Source: SHNJ01 sp964458615
GTDB lineage: Bacteria; Pseudomonadota; Alphaproteobacteria; SHNJ01
DNA: 52,321 nucleotides
NCBI GenBank assembly: GCA_964458615.1
Contig: CAYWJR010000004.1
Span: forward strand, 1 to 52,321
Direction of reading: 5' to 3'
The number at the start of each line of letters is the position of its first letter. Within the stretch, counting starts at the first letter, position 1. Shown here one piece after another: positions 9,211 through 16,640 of this stretch. The notes beneath the pieces are model-generated. The model had not been told where the DNA came from, made no database searches, and saw only the letters and a program-made list of their open reading frames with translations. The translations under genes were made by a program, and so were the position numbers.

Positions 9211-10293
9211 ATGACTTCATTTTTAAAAAAAATCTTATTTATGCTGGATCCCGAACGCGCGCACGAATTGGCGATTATGGGATTGAAATTGATGCCGTCG
9301 CCGCGCGTCATGCCGGAATGCGATCCGGCTTTGCACGTGAAATTTTGTGGGATCGATTTCGTAAATCCAATCGGTCTTGCCGCAGGGTTCGATAAAAACG
9401 CCGAAGCCGCGCATAAATTATTCCGGTTCGGTTTTGGGTACGTTGAAATGGGAACCGTTACGCCAAAGGCGCAATCGGGAAACGAACGGCCGCGCGTATT
9501 CCGCCTGACCGAAGATTTGGCGGTTATCAACCGCCTGGGATTCAATAACAAAGGGCTTGCGGTATTCGCGCGCAATTTACAAAAGGCGGCGGCAATCGCC
9601 CCGCCGGGTGCGCGCATCGGCGCCAATATCGGGATGAATCGGGATGCCGCCGATCCGCTTTTGGACATTGCCACCGGTATTGAATCGGTTTACCCGGCGG
9701 CCGATTATGTGACGATCAATATTTCATCGCCGAATACGCCGGGATTGCGCGCATGGCAAGAAGGCGACGCGTTGAGTTCGCTGATTGCAACCGCGCACGA
9801 TACGCGCCGCAAAATAGACGCCAATACATCCAAACCGATTTTATTTAAATTCGCCCCCGATTTAACATACGACCAGATGGAATATATTGCATCGGTCGCC
9901 GTCGACCGCAAAATCGACGGTATTATTTTGACCAACACCACAATTGACCGTCCAAAAGGATTGGAAAGTCCGTTTCGCGAGCAAACCGGCGGTCTGAGCG
10001 GCAGGCCGTTGTTTCGTCCGTCGACTGCGGCATTGCGGCAATTTTACCGGTTTACCAAGGGCGCGGTTCCATTGATCGGTGTCGGCGGCGTATCGACCGC
10101 GCACGACGCGTACCGCAAAATTAAATCCGGCGCCACGTTGGTGCAATTATATACCGGCATGATTTATCGGGGCCACAATATCGCCGCCCAAATATGCCTG
10201 GAATTGGCAGAATTGTTACGTGCGGATGGGTTTGTTTCCATTTCGAAGGCCGTGGGGGTTGAGAGTGAGCAGAAATTCGATGACAATATGTAA
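9211..10293 (+). CDS. pyrD: Dihydroorotate dehydrogenase (quinone), class 2, complete copy
   Basis: Oxidises dihydroorotate to orotate with FMN, passing electrons to the membrane quinone pool; the fourth step of pyrimidine synthesis. From the ATG at 9211 the protein has 360 residues, with the N-terminal amphipathic membrane-associating helices of class 2 enzymes. The catalytic base is Ser in NISSPNTPGLR, as in class 2 (class 1 has Cys). FMN-binding motifs GLAAGFDKN, GFGYVEMGTVTP and VGGVSTAHDAY are present. A TTG two codons upstream is in frame but less likely. All but its first roughly 48 codons lie in the tandemly duplicated block; this is the only intact pyrD here. The EAL gene starts 22 bases after the stop. 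Confidence 0.95.
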   Translation: MTSFLKKILFMLDPERAHELAIMGLKLMPSPRVMPECDPALHVKFCGIDFVNPIGLAAGFDKNAEAAHKLFRFGFGYVEMGTVTPKAQSGNERPRVFRLTEDLAVINRLGFNNKGLAVFARNLQKAAAIAPPGARIGANIGMNRDAADPLLDIATGIESVYPAADYVTINISSPNTPGLRAWQEGDALSSLIATAHDTRRKIDANTSKPILFKFAPDLTYDQMEYIASVAVDRKIDGIILTNTTIDRPKGLESPFREQTGGLSGRPLFRPSTAALRQFYRFTKGAVPLIGVGGVSTAHDAYRKIKSGATLVQLYTGMIYRGHNIAAQICLELAELLRADGFVSISKAVGVESEQKFDDNM

Positions 10294-10314
10294 TCAACCG
10301 GAATCGGAACGCGC

Positions 10315-11478
10315 ATGATTATTGATCTCAGTTATGTCTTATTGCTGCTCAGCTATATATTTTTGGCCGTTATTGTGGTGATGATTTTGCTCGACCGCCG
10401 CAAACAGGAAAAAATATCCGCGAATTTGCATGAAACGCAAAACCGCCAGATGGTCATGGCGGAAAAAATGGATTTGCTGTCGGCCGAATTGCAAACGAAT
10501 AAAGAAAACAATAAAACCATCCTGGCGCTATTAAGCGATTTGGGCAAGGCCGCCAAAACGGCGCACAAAGCCGATTTAGAAGCCGTTTCATCCGAAGTCC
10601 GCATTTTACAAAATATCGTCGGCCAGTTGTCGAAAACCCGCGCCGTTGGCGGCGGCATTGCATCGACAATGACCAAATCCGGCCAAACCCAAGCCGTACC
10701 GCCCGCCAAAGAACCAGTCATCCGCACCGATTACAGCGCCGAAAAGATTTTGGAAATCATCCAATCCGGTTTGCGCAGCGACCGGGTGGATTTGTACATT
10801 CAACCGATCGTCAGTTTGCCGCAACGTAAAATCCGCCATTTTGAATGCCTGTCGCGCCTGCGCGACGAAGACGGCGCGATCATTCTGCCGGAACAATTTG
10901 TCGGCATCGCCGAATCGGCTGGATTGATCGGGGCGGTCGATAATTTATTGCTGTTCCGTTGCATTCAATTGGTTCGCCGCGCCAATATCAATAATTTCCA
11001 TGGATCGTTTTTTTGCAATCTGTCGAAGCACACATTGCATGACGGCCATTTTTTCGAAGATTTCTTGGAATTCATCAAAGAAAACAAAGAACTGGCCACG
11101 CGATTGGTGTTTGAAATCAATCAAGCCGATTTCAATGAAAACGACATCAACCGCGACGGGTTGATGAAATTGAAATTGCTGGTGGATGCGGGATGCAATA
11201 TCGCATTGTCTTCGATCACCAATTTGAAATTGGATTTTCCTGTGCTGAATATGTGCAGGTTCAAATATATCAAGGTCGATGCGAACGTATTATTATCCGC
11301 GTTGAATGGCACGCCGCCGCTGGATTGGATTATTTTCCGCCGTTTGGTGGAAAATTACGAAATGGATCTGATCATCGAACGCATCGAAGACGAAGAATTA
11401 TTGGTGCAGTTGTTGGAATATGACCTGGATTTCGGCCAAGGATATTTATTCGGCGAACCGCGTTTAAGCAAGAACTAG
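10315..11478 (+). CDS. Membrane-anchored degenerate EAL-domain protein, copy A
   Basis: A 387-residue protein with an N-terminal transmembrane helix (about residues 7–26), a predicted coiled coil (about 30–105), a linker, and an EAL fold from about 155 to 383. The signature Glu is kept in a variant ECL motif (177–179), and N235 and E267 are kept. The metal-binding DD pair of active c-di-GMP phosphodiesterases is SS (299–300), and the later EGVE motif is ERIE. I infer a catalytically dead c-di-GMP binder or scaffold. The layout resembles Caulobacter TipF, a c-di-GMP receptor for flagellum placement, but that is only an architectural analogy. It is probably co-transcribed with pyrD, and a second identical copy follows. 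Confidence 0.85.
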   Translation: MIIDLSYVLLLLSYIFLAVIVVMILLDRRKQEKISANLHETQNRQMVMAEKMDLLSAELQTNKENNKTILALLSDLGKAAKTAHKADLEAVSSEVRILQNIVGQLSKTRAVGGGIASTMTKSGQTQAVPPAKEPVIRTDYSAEKILEIIQSGLRSDRVDLYIQPIVSLPQRKIRHFECLSRLRDEDGAIILPEQFVGIAESAGLIGAVDNLLLFRCIQLVRRANINNFHGSFFCNLSKHTLHDGHFFEDFLEFIKENKELATRLVFEINQADFNENDINRDGLMKLKLLVDAGCNIALSSITNLKLDFPVLNMCRFKYIKVDANVLLSALNGTPPLDWIIFRRLVENYEMDLIIERIEDEELLVQLLEYDLDFGQGYLFGEPRLSKN

Positions 11479-11501
11479 ATTTGCAATAAATTTTTTTTTG
11501 A

Positions 11502-11710
11502 TTAGGCCGCGCGCGTGGTCAGGGATTTGGCGTGCTGAATTTCCAAATCGCGCAATGTGCCGCCTTTGGCATCGCCAATGGGCAGGGCGATCAATTCGTA
11601 ATCGCCGCCGCGCACATCGTCTAAATTCAAGTTCAGCATAATCGAAATGCCCAATTGCAAAGCCATTTTATATGCTTCGCGGTTGGCCGAATTCGGCGCA
11701 TCCAACGATG
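11502..11710 (-). pseudogene. 5'-truncated remnant of the cyclase-fold gene (duplication copy A)
   Basis: Identical to the C-terminal 69 codons of the complete gene at 13875–14483, then cut off by the duplication junction at 11710. Beyond that point lie 18 unrelated bases and then pyrD on the other strand, so the promoter and two-thirds of the protein are missing. A TTG could in principle open the remaining frame, but no ribosome-binding site supports it. Confidence 0.9.
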
Positions 11711-11728
11711 CGTTCGATGATCAGATCC
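11711..11728. other. Non-duplicated filler at the tandem duplication junction
   Basis: Eighteen bases (CGTTCGATGATCAGATCC) separate the end of copy A from the start of copy B and belong to neither. The last bases contain GATC, which also occurs just before the left edge of copy A (9351–9354), giving at most a trace of microhomology. Such filler is typical of illegitimate end joining, or of a misassembly. Confidence 0.8.
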
Positions 11729-12666
11729 ATTTCGTAAATCCAATCGGTCTTGCCGCAGGGTTCGATAAAAACGCCGAAGCCGCGCATAAATTATTCCGGT
11801 TCGGTTTTGGGTACGTTGAAATGGGAACCGTTACGCCAAAGGCGCAATCGGGAAACGAACGGCCGCGCGTATTCCGCCTGACCGAAGATTTGGCGGTTAT
11901 CAACCGCCTGGGATTCAATAACAAAGGGCTTGCGGTATTCGCGCGCAATTTACAAAAGGCGGCGGCAATCGCCCCGCCGGGTGCGCGCATCGGCGCCAAT
12001 ATCGGGATGAATCGGGATGCCGCCGATCCGCTTTTGGACATTGCCACCGGTATTGAATCGGTTTACCCGGCGGCCGATTATGTGACGATCAATATTTCAT
12101 CGCCGAATACGCCGGGATTGCGCGCATGGCAAGAAGGCGACGCGTTGAGTTCGCTGATTGCAACCGCGCACGATACGCGCCGCAAAATAGACGCCAATAC
12201 ATCCAAACCGATTTTATTTAAATTCGCCCCCGATTTAACATACGACCAGATGGAATATATTGCATCGGTCGCCGTCGACCGCAAAATCGACGGTATTATT
12301 TTGACCAACACCACAATTGACCGTCCAAAAGGATTGGAAAGTCCGTTTCGCGAGCAAACCGGCGGTCTGAGCGGCAGGCCGTTGTTTCGTCCGTCGACTG
12401 CGGCATTGCGGCAATTTTACCGGTTTACCAAGGGCGCGGTTCCATTGATCGGTGTCGGCGGCGTATCGACCGCGCACGACGCGTACCGCAAAATTAAATC
12501 CGGCGCCACGTTGGTGCAATTATATACCGGCATGATTTATCGGGGCCACAATATCGCCGCCCAAATATGCCTGGAATTGGCAGAATTGTTACGTGCGGAT
12601 GGGTTTGTTTCCATTTCGAAGGCCGTGGGGGTTGAGAGTGAGCAGAAATTCGATGACAATATGTAA
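11729..12666 (+). pseudogene. 5'-truncated pyrD (duplication copy B), in frame with a chimeric upstream frame
   Basis: Identical to the intact pyrD from about residue 50 (FVNPIGLAAGF) to the stop, but lacking the N-terminal membrane helices and first strand. The open frame continues upstream to an ATG at 11647 through the antisense of the cyclase remnant and the junction filler, giving a 339-residue chimera. That N-terminus has no similarity to PyrD, and I see no ribosome-binding site for it. The FMN barrel is nearly complete, so residual activity cannot be excluded, but quinone coupling should be lost. Confidence 0.85.
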
Positions 12667-12687
12667 TCAACCGGAATCGGAACGCGC

Positions 12688-13851
12688 ATGATTATTGATC
12701 TCAGTTATGTCTTATTGCTGCTCAGCTATATATTTTTGGCCGTTATTGTGGTGATGATTTTGCTCGACCGCCGCAAACAGGAAAAAATATCCGCGAATTT
12801 GCATGAAACGCAAAACCGCCAGATGGTCATGGCGGAAAAAATGGATTTGCTGTCGGCCGAATTGCAAACGAATAAAGAAAACAATAAAACCATCCTGGCG
12901 CTATTAAGCGATTTGGGCAAGGCCGCCAAAACGGCGCACAAAGCCGATTTAGAAGCCGTTTCATCCGAAGTCCGCATTTTACAAAATATCGTCGGCCAGT
13001 TGTCGAAAACCCGCGCCGTTGGCGGCGGCATTGCATCGACAATGACCAAATCCGGCCAAACCCAAGCCGTACCGCCCGCCAAAGAACCAGTCATCCGCAC
13101 CGATTACAGCGCCGAAAAGATTTTGGAAATCATCCAATCCGGTTTGCGCAGCGACCGGGTGGATTTGTACATTCAACCGATCGTCAGTTTGCCGCAACGT
13201 AAAATCCGCCATTTTGAATGCCTGTCGCGCCTGCGCGACGAAGACGGCGCGATCATTCTGCCGGAACAATTTGTCGGCATCGCCGAATCGGCTGGATTGA
13301 TCGGGGCGGTCGATAATTTATTGCTGTTCCGTTGCATTCAATTGGTTCGCCGCGCCAATATCAATAATTTCCATGGATCGTTTTTTTGCAATCTGTCGAA
13401 GCACACATTGCATGACGGCCATTTTTTCGAAGATTTCTTGGAATTCATCAAAGAAAACAAAGAACTGGCCACGCGATTGGTGTTTGAAATCAATCAAGCC
13501 GATTTCAATGAAAACGACATCAACCGCGACGGGTTGATGAAATTGAAATTGCTGGTGGATGCGGGATGCAATATCGCATTGTCTTCGATCACCAATTTGA
13601 AATTGGATTTTCCTGTGCTGAATATGTGCAGGTTCAAATATATCAAGGTCGATGCGAACGTATTATTATCCGCGTTGAATGGCACGCCGCCGCTGGATTG
13701 GATTATTTTCCGCCGTTTGGTGGAAAATTACGAAATGGATCTGATCATCGAACGCATCGAAGACGAAGAATTATTGGTGCAGTTGTTGGAATATGACCTG
13801 GATTTCGGCCAAGGATATTTATTCGGCGAACCGCGTTTAAGCAAGAACTAG
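12688..13851 (+). CDS. Membrane-anchored degenerate EAL-domain protein, copy B
   Basis: Same 387-residue protein as at 10315–11478 with no amino-acid difference. It has an N-terminal membrane helix, a coiled coil, and a degenerate EAL domain with ECL at 177–179 and SS in place of the DD metal pair. Its upstream gene is the truncated pyrD, so its transcription may depend on readthrough from copy A. If both copies are expressed, gene dosage of this likely c-di-GMP-binding protein is doubled. Confidence 0.85.
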   Translation: MIIDLSYVLLLLSYIFLAVIVVMILLDRRKQEKISANLHETQNRQMVMAEKMDLLSAELQTNKENNKTILALLSDLGKAAKTAHKADLEAVSSEVRILQNIVGQLSKTRAVGGGIASTMTKSGQTQAVPPAKEPVIRTDYSAEKILEIIQSGLRSDRVDLYIQPIVSLPQRKIRHFECLSRLRDEDGAIILPEQFVGIAESAGLIGAVDNLLLFRCIQLVRRANINNFHGSFFCNLSKHTLHDGHFFEDFLEFIKENKELATRLVFEINQADFNENDINRDGLMKLKLLVDAGCNIALSSITNLKLDFPVLNMCRFKYIKVDANVLLSALNGTPPLDWIIFRRLVENYEMDLIIERIEDEELLVQLLEYDLDFGQGYLFGEPRLSKN

Positions 13852-13874
13852 ATTTGCAATAAATTTTTTTTTGA

Positions 13875-14483
13875 TTAGGCCGCGCGCGTGGTCAGGGATT
13901 TGGCGTGCTGAATTTCCAAATCGCGCAATGTGCCGCCTTTGGCATCGCCAATGGGCAGGGCGATCAATTCGTAATCGCCGCCGCGCACATCGTCTAAATT
14001 CAAGTTCAGCATAATCGAAATGCCCAATTGCAAAGCCATTTTATATGCTTCGCGGTTGGCCGAATTCGGCGCATCCAACGATGGGGTATCCATGCCGATC
14101 AATTTAATGCCGCAACTGGCCAGCAATTTGACGGATTCCGCGGTCAATACCGGCTGGCTTTGGTGCAATTCGCTGCGCGTGCGGATCAATATACGGCTCA
14201 CTTTGCCGAACAAATCCGGCGCCAAATGATTCGGGCGGATAACATGCGCAACCGAACGCAAATCCAAAACACGGCAATGGCCGATATAACGCCCGGCGGT
14301 TTTTTCTTCGGATGCCCAGCGCAAAATCGATTCCCGCGTCGCATCAGATGGAAATGGATCGCCGCCCAACGATTCCGTCAACATATATGTGGCATGCATC
14401 AACCGGCGCGTGTTTGGCCTGTCGCCAATCAACGATTCCGTGTCCGGTGAATGATAGGGACTAATGTCCCAAAACATTGGCAT
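13875..14483 (-). CDS. KynB/cyclase-fold protein lacking the usual metal ligands
   Basis: A 202-residue protein of the cyclase/arylformamidase (KynB-like) family. This is clear from the C-terminal half: VLDLRSV, PVLTAESVKLL, IKLIGMDTPSLDAP and LDDVRGGDYELIALPI. Active family members bind metal through an HxGxHxDxP motif and a later His and Glu. Here the first motif is replaced by a YMLTESLGGDPFPS-like stretch, the His aligns with Tyr (REAY) and the Glu with Leu, all by eye. I infer a non-catalytic or re-purposed member. The ATG at 14483 has GGAG five bases upstream; the earlier TTG at 14501 is less likely. Its 3' third is duplicated upstream at 11502–11710. Confidence 0.75.
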   Translation of the reverse strand: MPMFWDISPYHSPDTESLIGDRPNTRRLMHATYMLTESLGGDPFPSDATRESILRWASEEKTAGRYIGHCRVLDLRSVAHVIRPNHLAPDLFGKVSRILIRTRSELHQSQPVLTAESVKLLASCGIKLIGMDTPSLDAPNSANREAYKMALQLGISIMLNLNLDDVRGGDYELIALPIGDAKGGTLRDLEIQHAKSLTTRAA

Positions 14484-14560
14484 GCTTGCTCCGCTGTTCA
14501 AAAAATAACTTTATTTCAAAATATTGACAAAATTGAGTCGATACGATATGTCTTGGCATA

Positions 14561-14575
14561 TTATAATCATTATAA
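14561..14575. promoter_or_regulatory. 7-1-7 inverted repeat, candidate Fur-family operator
   Basis: TTATAAT-C-ATTATAA is a perfect 7-1-7 palindrome and differs from the classic Fur core (TGATAAT-N-ATTATCA) at two symmetric positions. It overlaps the −10 element of the minus-strand promoter for the cyclase gene and lies about 200 bases before rpmB. Metal control by a Fur or Zur-type repressor is a possibility only; an all-AT palindrome can occur by chance. Confidence 0.35.
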
Positions 14576-14596
14576 CATTATTATAAAATTTCTCAA
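14569..14596 (-). promoter_or_regulatory. Sigma-70-type promoter for the cyclase-fold gene
   Basis: On the minus strand TTGAGA (14591–14596) and TATAAT (14569–14574) are separated by 16 bases. Transcription would start near 14562, leaving a leader of about 80 bases before the ATG at 14483. The −10 element lies within the 7-1-7 palindrome, so a repressor bound there would block it. Confidence 0.5.
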
Positions 14597-14775
14597 GATG
14601 GCTGTCGTGCATTGCAAAAATTATCATTGTATGCACGGTCAGGCAGGCTTGGAACAGGCTTTGGACAGCTTGATCCGGTCTTTGCGTAAAGGCTTGACGC
14701 AAGGCAATAAATCCTGTAAATCACCCGTTCAATTTTAACAATGAATACAAAGAATTTAGGAAAGGTTAGGGTGTC

Positions 14776-15078
14776 ATGACACGCCGTTGCACCATTACCG
14801 GGAAATCGATTTTAGTTGGGAACCGTGTGTCCCACTCGAACACCAAAACCAAACACCGCTTTATGCCGAATTTGCAAAACAAATGGCTGTACAGCGATGT
14901 GTTGGGCAGCTCGGTTCGCATTCGTTTGACCACAAGCGCTTTGCGCACCATCGACCATGTAGGCGGTTTGGACGCATTCTTGCTGAACACTCCGGTTGCG
15001 AAATTGCCTCCGGAAGGCGCTTTGTTGAAAAAACGCATTTCGTCGGCGCAGAAAAAACGCGCCGCCGCAGCGGCGTAA
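14776..15078 (+). CDS. rpmB: 50S ribosomal protein L28
   Basis: Ribosomal large-subunit protein, 100 residues, matching the longer alphaproteobacterial form. The N-terminal signature is clear (RRCTITGK, VGNRVSHSNTKTK, RFMPNLQNK), and the C-terminus is Lys/Ala rich. It has only one Cys in the position where zinc-binding L28 forms carry a CxxC, so it is the zinc-independent type. An AGGAAAGG purine tract lies just upstream of the ATG. A strong terminator follows, separating it from tgt. Confidence 0.96.
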   Translation: MTRRCTITGKSILVGNRVSHSNTKTKHRFMPNLQNKWLYSDVLGSSVRIRLTTSALRTIDHVGGLDAFLLNTPVAKLPPEGALLKKRISSAQKKRAAAAA

Positions 15079-15096
15079 TATCGGCCGCGCAATTCA

Positions 15097-15126
15097 AAAG
15101 GCCCGCAATTTTGCGGGCTTTTTTAT
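15097..15126 (+). terminator. Rho-independent terminator after rpmB
   Basis: Stem GCCCGCA / TGCGGGC around a short AT loop, followed by a run of T's, 20 to 50 bases past the rpmB stop. The tgt start codon is 12 bases beyond it. Confidence 0.85.
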
Positions 15127-15137
15127 TGGTTGAAAAC

Positions 15138-16331
15138 ATGAACCCGAATTACCCCAATTTCAATTTCGAAATCACGCATCAGGATGCGGCGTCGAACGCG
15201 CGGCTTGGAAAATTGACAACGCCGCATGGCGTAATTGAAACGCCGGCGTTTATTTTTTGCGGCACCAAGGCGGCGATTAAAATCGCATCGCCGAAACAAA
15301 TGCGCGCCGCGAAAACGCAAATTATTTTATCCAATACTTATCATTTGATGTTGCAACCCGGATCGGAATTGATCGCCCGTCATGGTGGGTTGCATAAATT
15401 CATGGGTTGGGACGGACCGATGTTGACCGATTCCGGCGGGTTCCAAGTATTCAGTCTGGCGCATGGCGGCAAAAAGGGCGAAATTATCGGCAGCAGCAAT
15501 CAAAAACGCCCGAACACGGTTTTAAAAATCGCCGAAGAAGGCGTCAAATTCAAATCGTATTTGGATGGCGCATTGCACACCATCACACCCGAAAGCGCCA
15601 TCGATTTGCAACGCGGATTCGGCGCGGATTTGATCGTGATGTTCGATGAATGCACATCGTATTACGAAACCAAGGATTATACCGCGCGGTCGGTTGACCG
15701 TACCCACCGTTGGGGCGAACGCGGATTAAAACATTTTTTCAATACCGCGAACGGCAAACAGGCATTATATGGCGTCAGCCAGGGCAGCGCCCATGCCGAT
15801 TTGCGCGCTTATGCGGCCGATTGGCTGAACAGCCAAGATTTTTTTGGCCATGCCATCGGCGGCAGTTTCGGCAAGGACAAGGCCGAATTATTGGCAACGT
15901 TCATCGCGGCGCGTAAACCGTTGCGCAACGAAAAACCGGTGCATGCATTGGGTGTCGGCGATGTCGACGATATTTGGCATCTCGCCGGGCTTGGGATCGA
16001 TACATTTGATTGCGTATCGCCGACGCGTTTGGCGCGTCATGGCGGGGCGCTATCGAAAACCGCCCCGAATTTCCGCCTTAACTTGTTGAATGCGAAATTC
16101 CGCGACGATCCATCGCCGCTGGATGAAACGATTCCATCCGAGGCGTCGGGATATTCCCGCGCCTATATTCACCATTTGCTCAAGGCCAAAGAAATGCTGG
16201 GTTTGCAATTGCTCGCCTTGCACAATATCGCCTTTATGAATTATTTGCTGGCCGAAGTCCGCGCCGCCATCCGCGAGGGGCGGTATGAGCAAACGAAGCG
16301 GGAATGGTTGGGGTGTGGGGTAGTGGGGTAG
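15138..16331 (+). CDS. tgt: tRNA-guanine transglycosylase family protein lacking the zinc cysteines
   Basis: Exchanges guanine at the wobble position of GUN-anticodon tRNAs for a queuosine precursor. The 397-residue protein keeps the catalytic machinery: D98 in TDSGGFQ, FDECT, and the nucleophile D291 in TFDCVSPTR. Two departures are striking. The CxCxxC zinc ligands are replaced (T331, P333, A336 by alignment), although the fourth ligand H362 (LHN) is retained at the expected spacing. The base-recognition loop reads GGSFGK instead of GGLAVGE. The final residues (GCGVVG) are encoded by a G/T-rich repeat. The ATG at 15138 is chosen because the frame upstream overlaps rpmB. It could be a divergent Tgt using another base, or a paralogue. 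Confidence 0.85.
   Translation: MNPNYPNFNFEITHQDAASNARLGKLTTPHGVIETPAFIFCGTKAAIKIASPKQMRAAKTQIILSNTYHLMLQPGSELIARHGGLHKFMGWDGPMLTDSGGFQVFSLAHGGKKGEIIGSSNQKRPNTVLKIAEEGVKFKSYLDGALHTITPESAIDLQRGFGADLIVMFDECTSYYETKDYTARSVDRTHRWGERGLKHFFNTANGKQALYGVSQGSAHADLRAYAADWLNSQDFFGHAIGGSFGKDKAELLATFIAARKPLRNEKPVHALGVGDVDDIWHLAGLGIDTFDCVSPTRLARHGGALSKTAPNFRLNLLNAKFRDDPSPLDETIPSEASGYSRAYIHHLLKAKEMLGLQLLALHNIAFMNYLLAEVRAAIREGRYEQTKREWLGCGVVG
16305..16331 (+). repeat. G/T-rich direct repeat, left copy (overlaps the tgt stop)
   Basis: A 27-base tract containing GTGGGGTAGTGGG recurs at 17624–17650 with a handful of mismatches. It encodes the last codons and stop of tgt, so the C-terminal tail of that protein seems to derive from the repeat. 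Confidence 0.6.
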
Positions 16332-16354
16332 TCGGGTATTGGGGAGTAGTTTTT

Positions 16355-16510
16355 TTGTCATTCCGAGCGCCCGTCTTCGCCTTACGGCTTCGACGAGGTT
16401 AAGATATAGGCTCGCCGAAGCTTAGCGAAGGCGGCAGGCGCGGTTAGCGCCGACGAGGAATAGCCCTATATTGGGAGATCCCTCACCCATGAAGGGTTCG
16501 GGATGACAAT
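16355..16510. repeat. Palindrome-ended interspersed repeat element, 156 bp
   Basis: Begins TTGTCATTCCGAG and ends CGGGATGACAA, an imperfect terminal inverted repeat. It contains an internal palindromic segment CTCGCCGAAGCTTAGCGAAG at 16411–16430. No reading frame. The TGTCATTCC...GGATGACA design is that of dispersed non-coding palindromic repeats seen in several alphaproteobacteria. It fills most of the 309-base gap between tgt and the next gene; the remainder is AT-rich with a TTGACA at 16576. Confidence 0.65.
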
Positions 16511-16640
16511 TTTGTGTAGTTTAATTTTGAATCTACTATATGTGTCCTGCCTTCGGCTCATAGCGCCCTTTATAGTTGACAAAACAATAAATATTCTTTA
16601 AAGATACAATTCTTTATAAGAAATTGTTTTGAGGGTAAAA

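Larger units (their letters stand above)
9356..11710. repeat. Tandem duplication, copy A (2355 bp)
   Basis: This block recurs at 11729–14083, offset by 2373 bases. It contains pyrD without its 5' end, the complete EAL gene and the 3' third of the cyclase gene (minus strand). Every encoded protein is identical between copies, and reading frames on all other frames match too, including a nine-T homopolymer between the EAL and cyclase genes. The right edge ends abruptly inside the cyclase gene at ...CCAACGATG. Confidence 0.95.
11729..14083. repeat. Tandem duplication, copy B (2355 bp)
   Basis: Direct repeat of 9356–11710. It starts inside pyrD and ends inside the cyclase gene, where the sequence continues into the intact 5' part of that gene. 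With copy A this reads as a simple head-to-tail duplication of a segment running from pyrD to the cyclase gene. No transposase or long flanking repeat is present. Confidence 0.95.

Noticed and set aside
9356..14083. Transposon or phage as cause of the duplication
   Set aside because: No transposase, integrase, inverted ends or target-site duplication at either edge; only 18 bases of filler.
14598..14738. 46-codon frame with Cys/His-rich start between the cyclase gene and rpmB
   Set aside because: No ribosome-binding site and it lies in the promoter region; His/Cys richness in so short a frame is weak evidence.
16576..16610. TTGACA and TACAAT before the 16641 gene read as a promoter
   Set aside because: The spacer is 23 bases, too long for a sigma-70 promoter; only the elements are suggestive.
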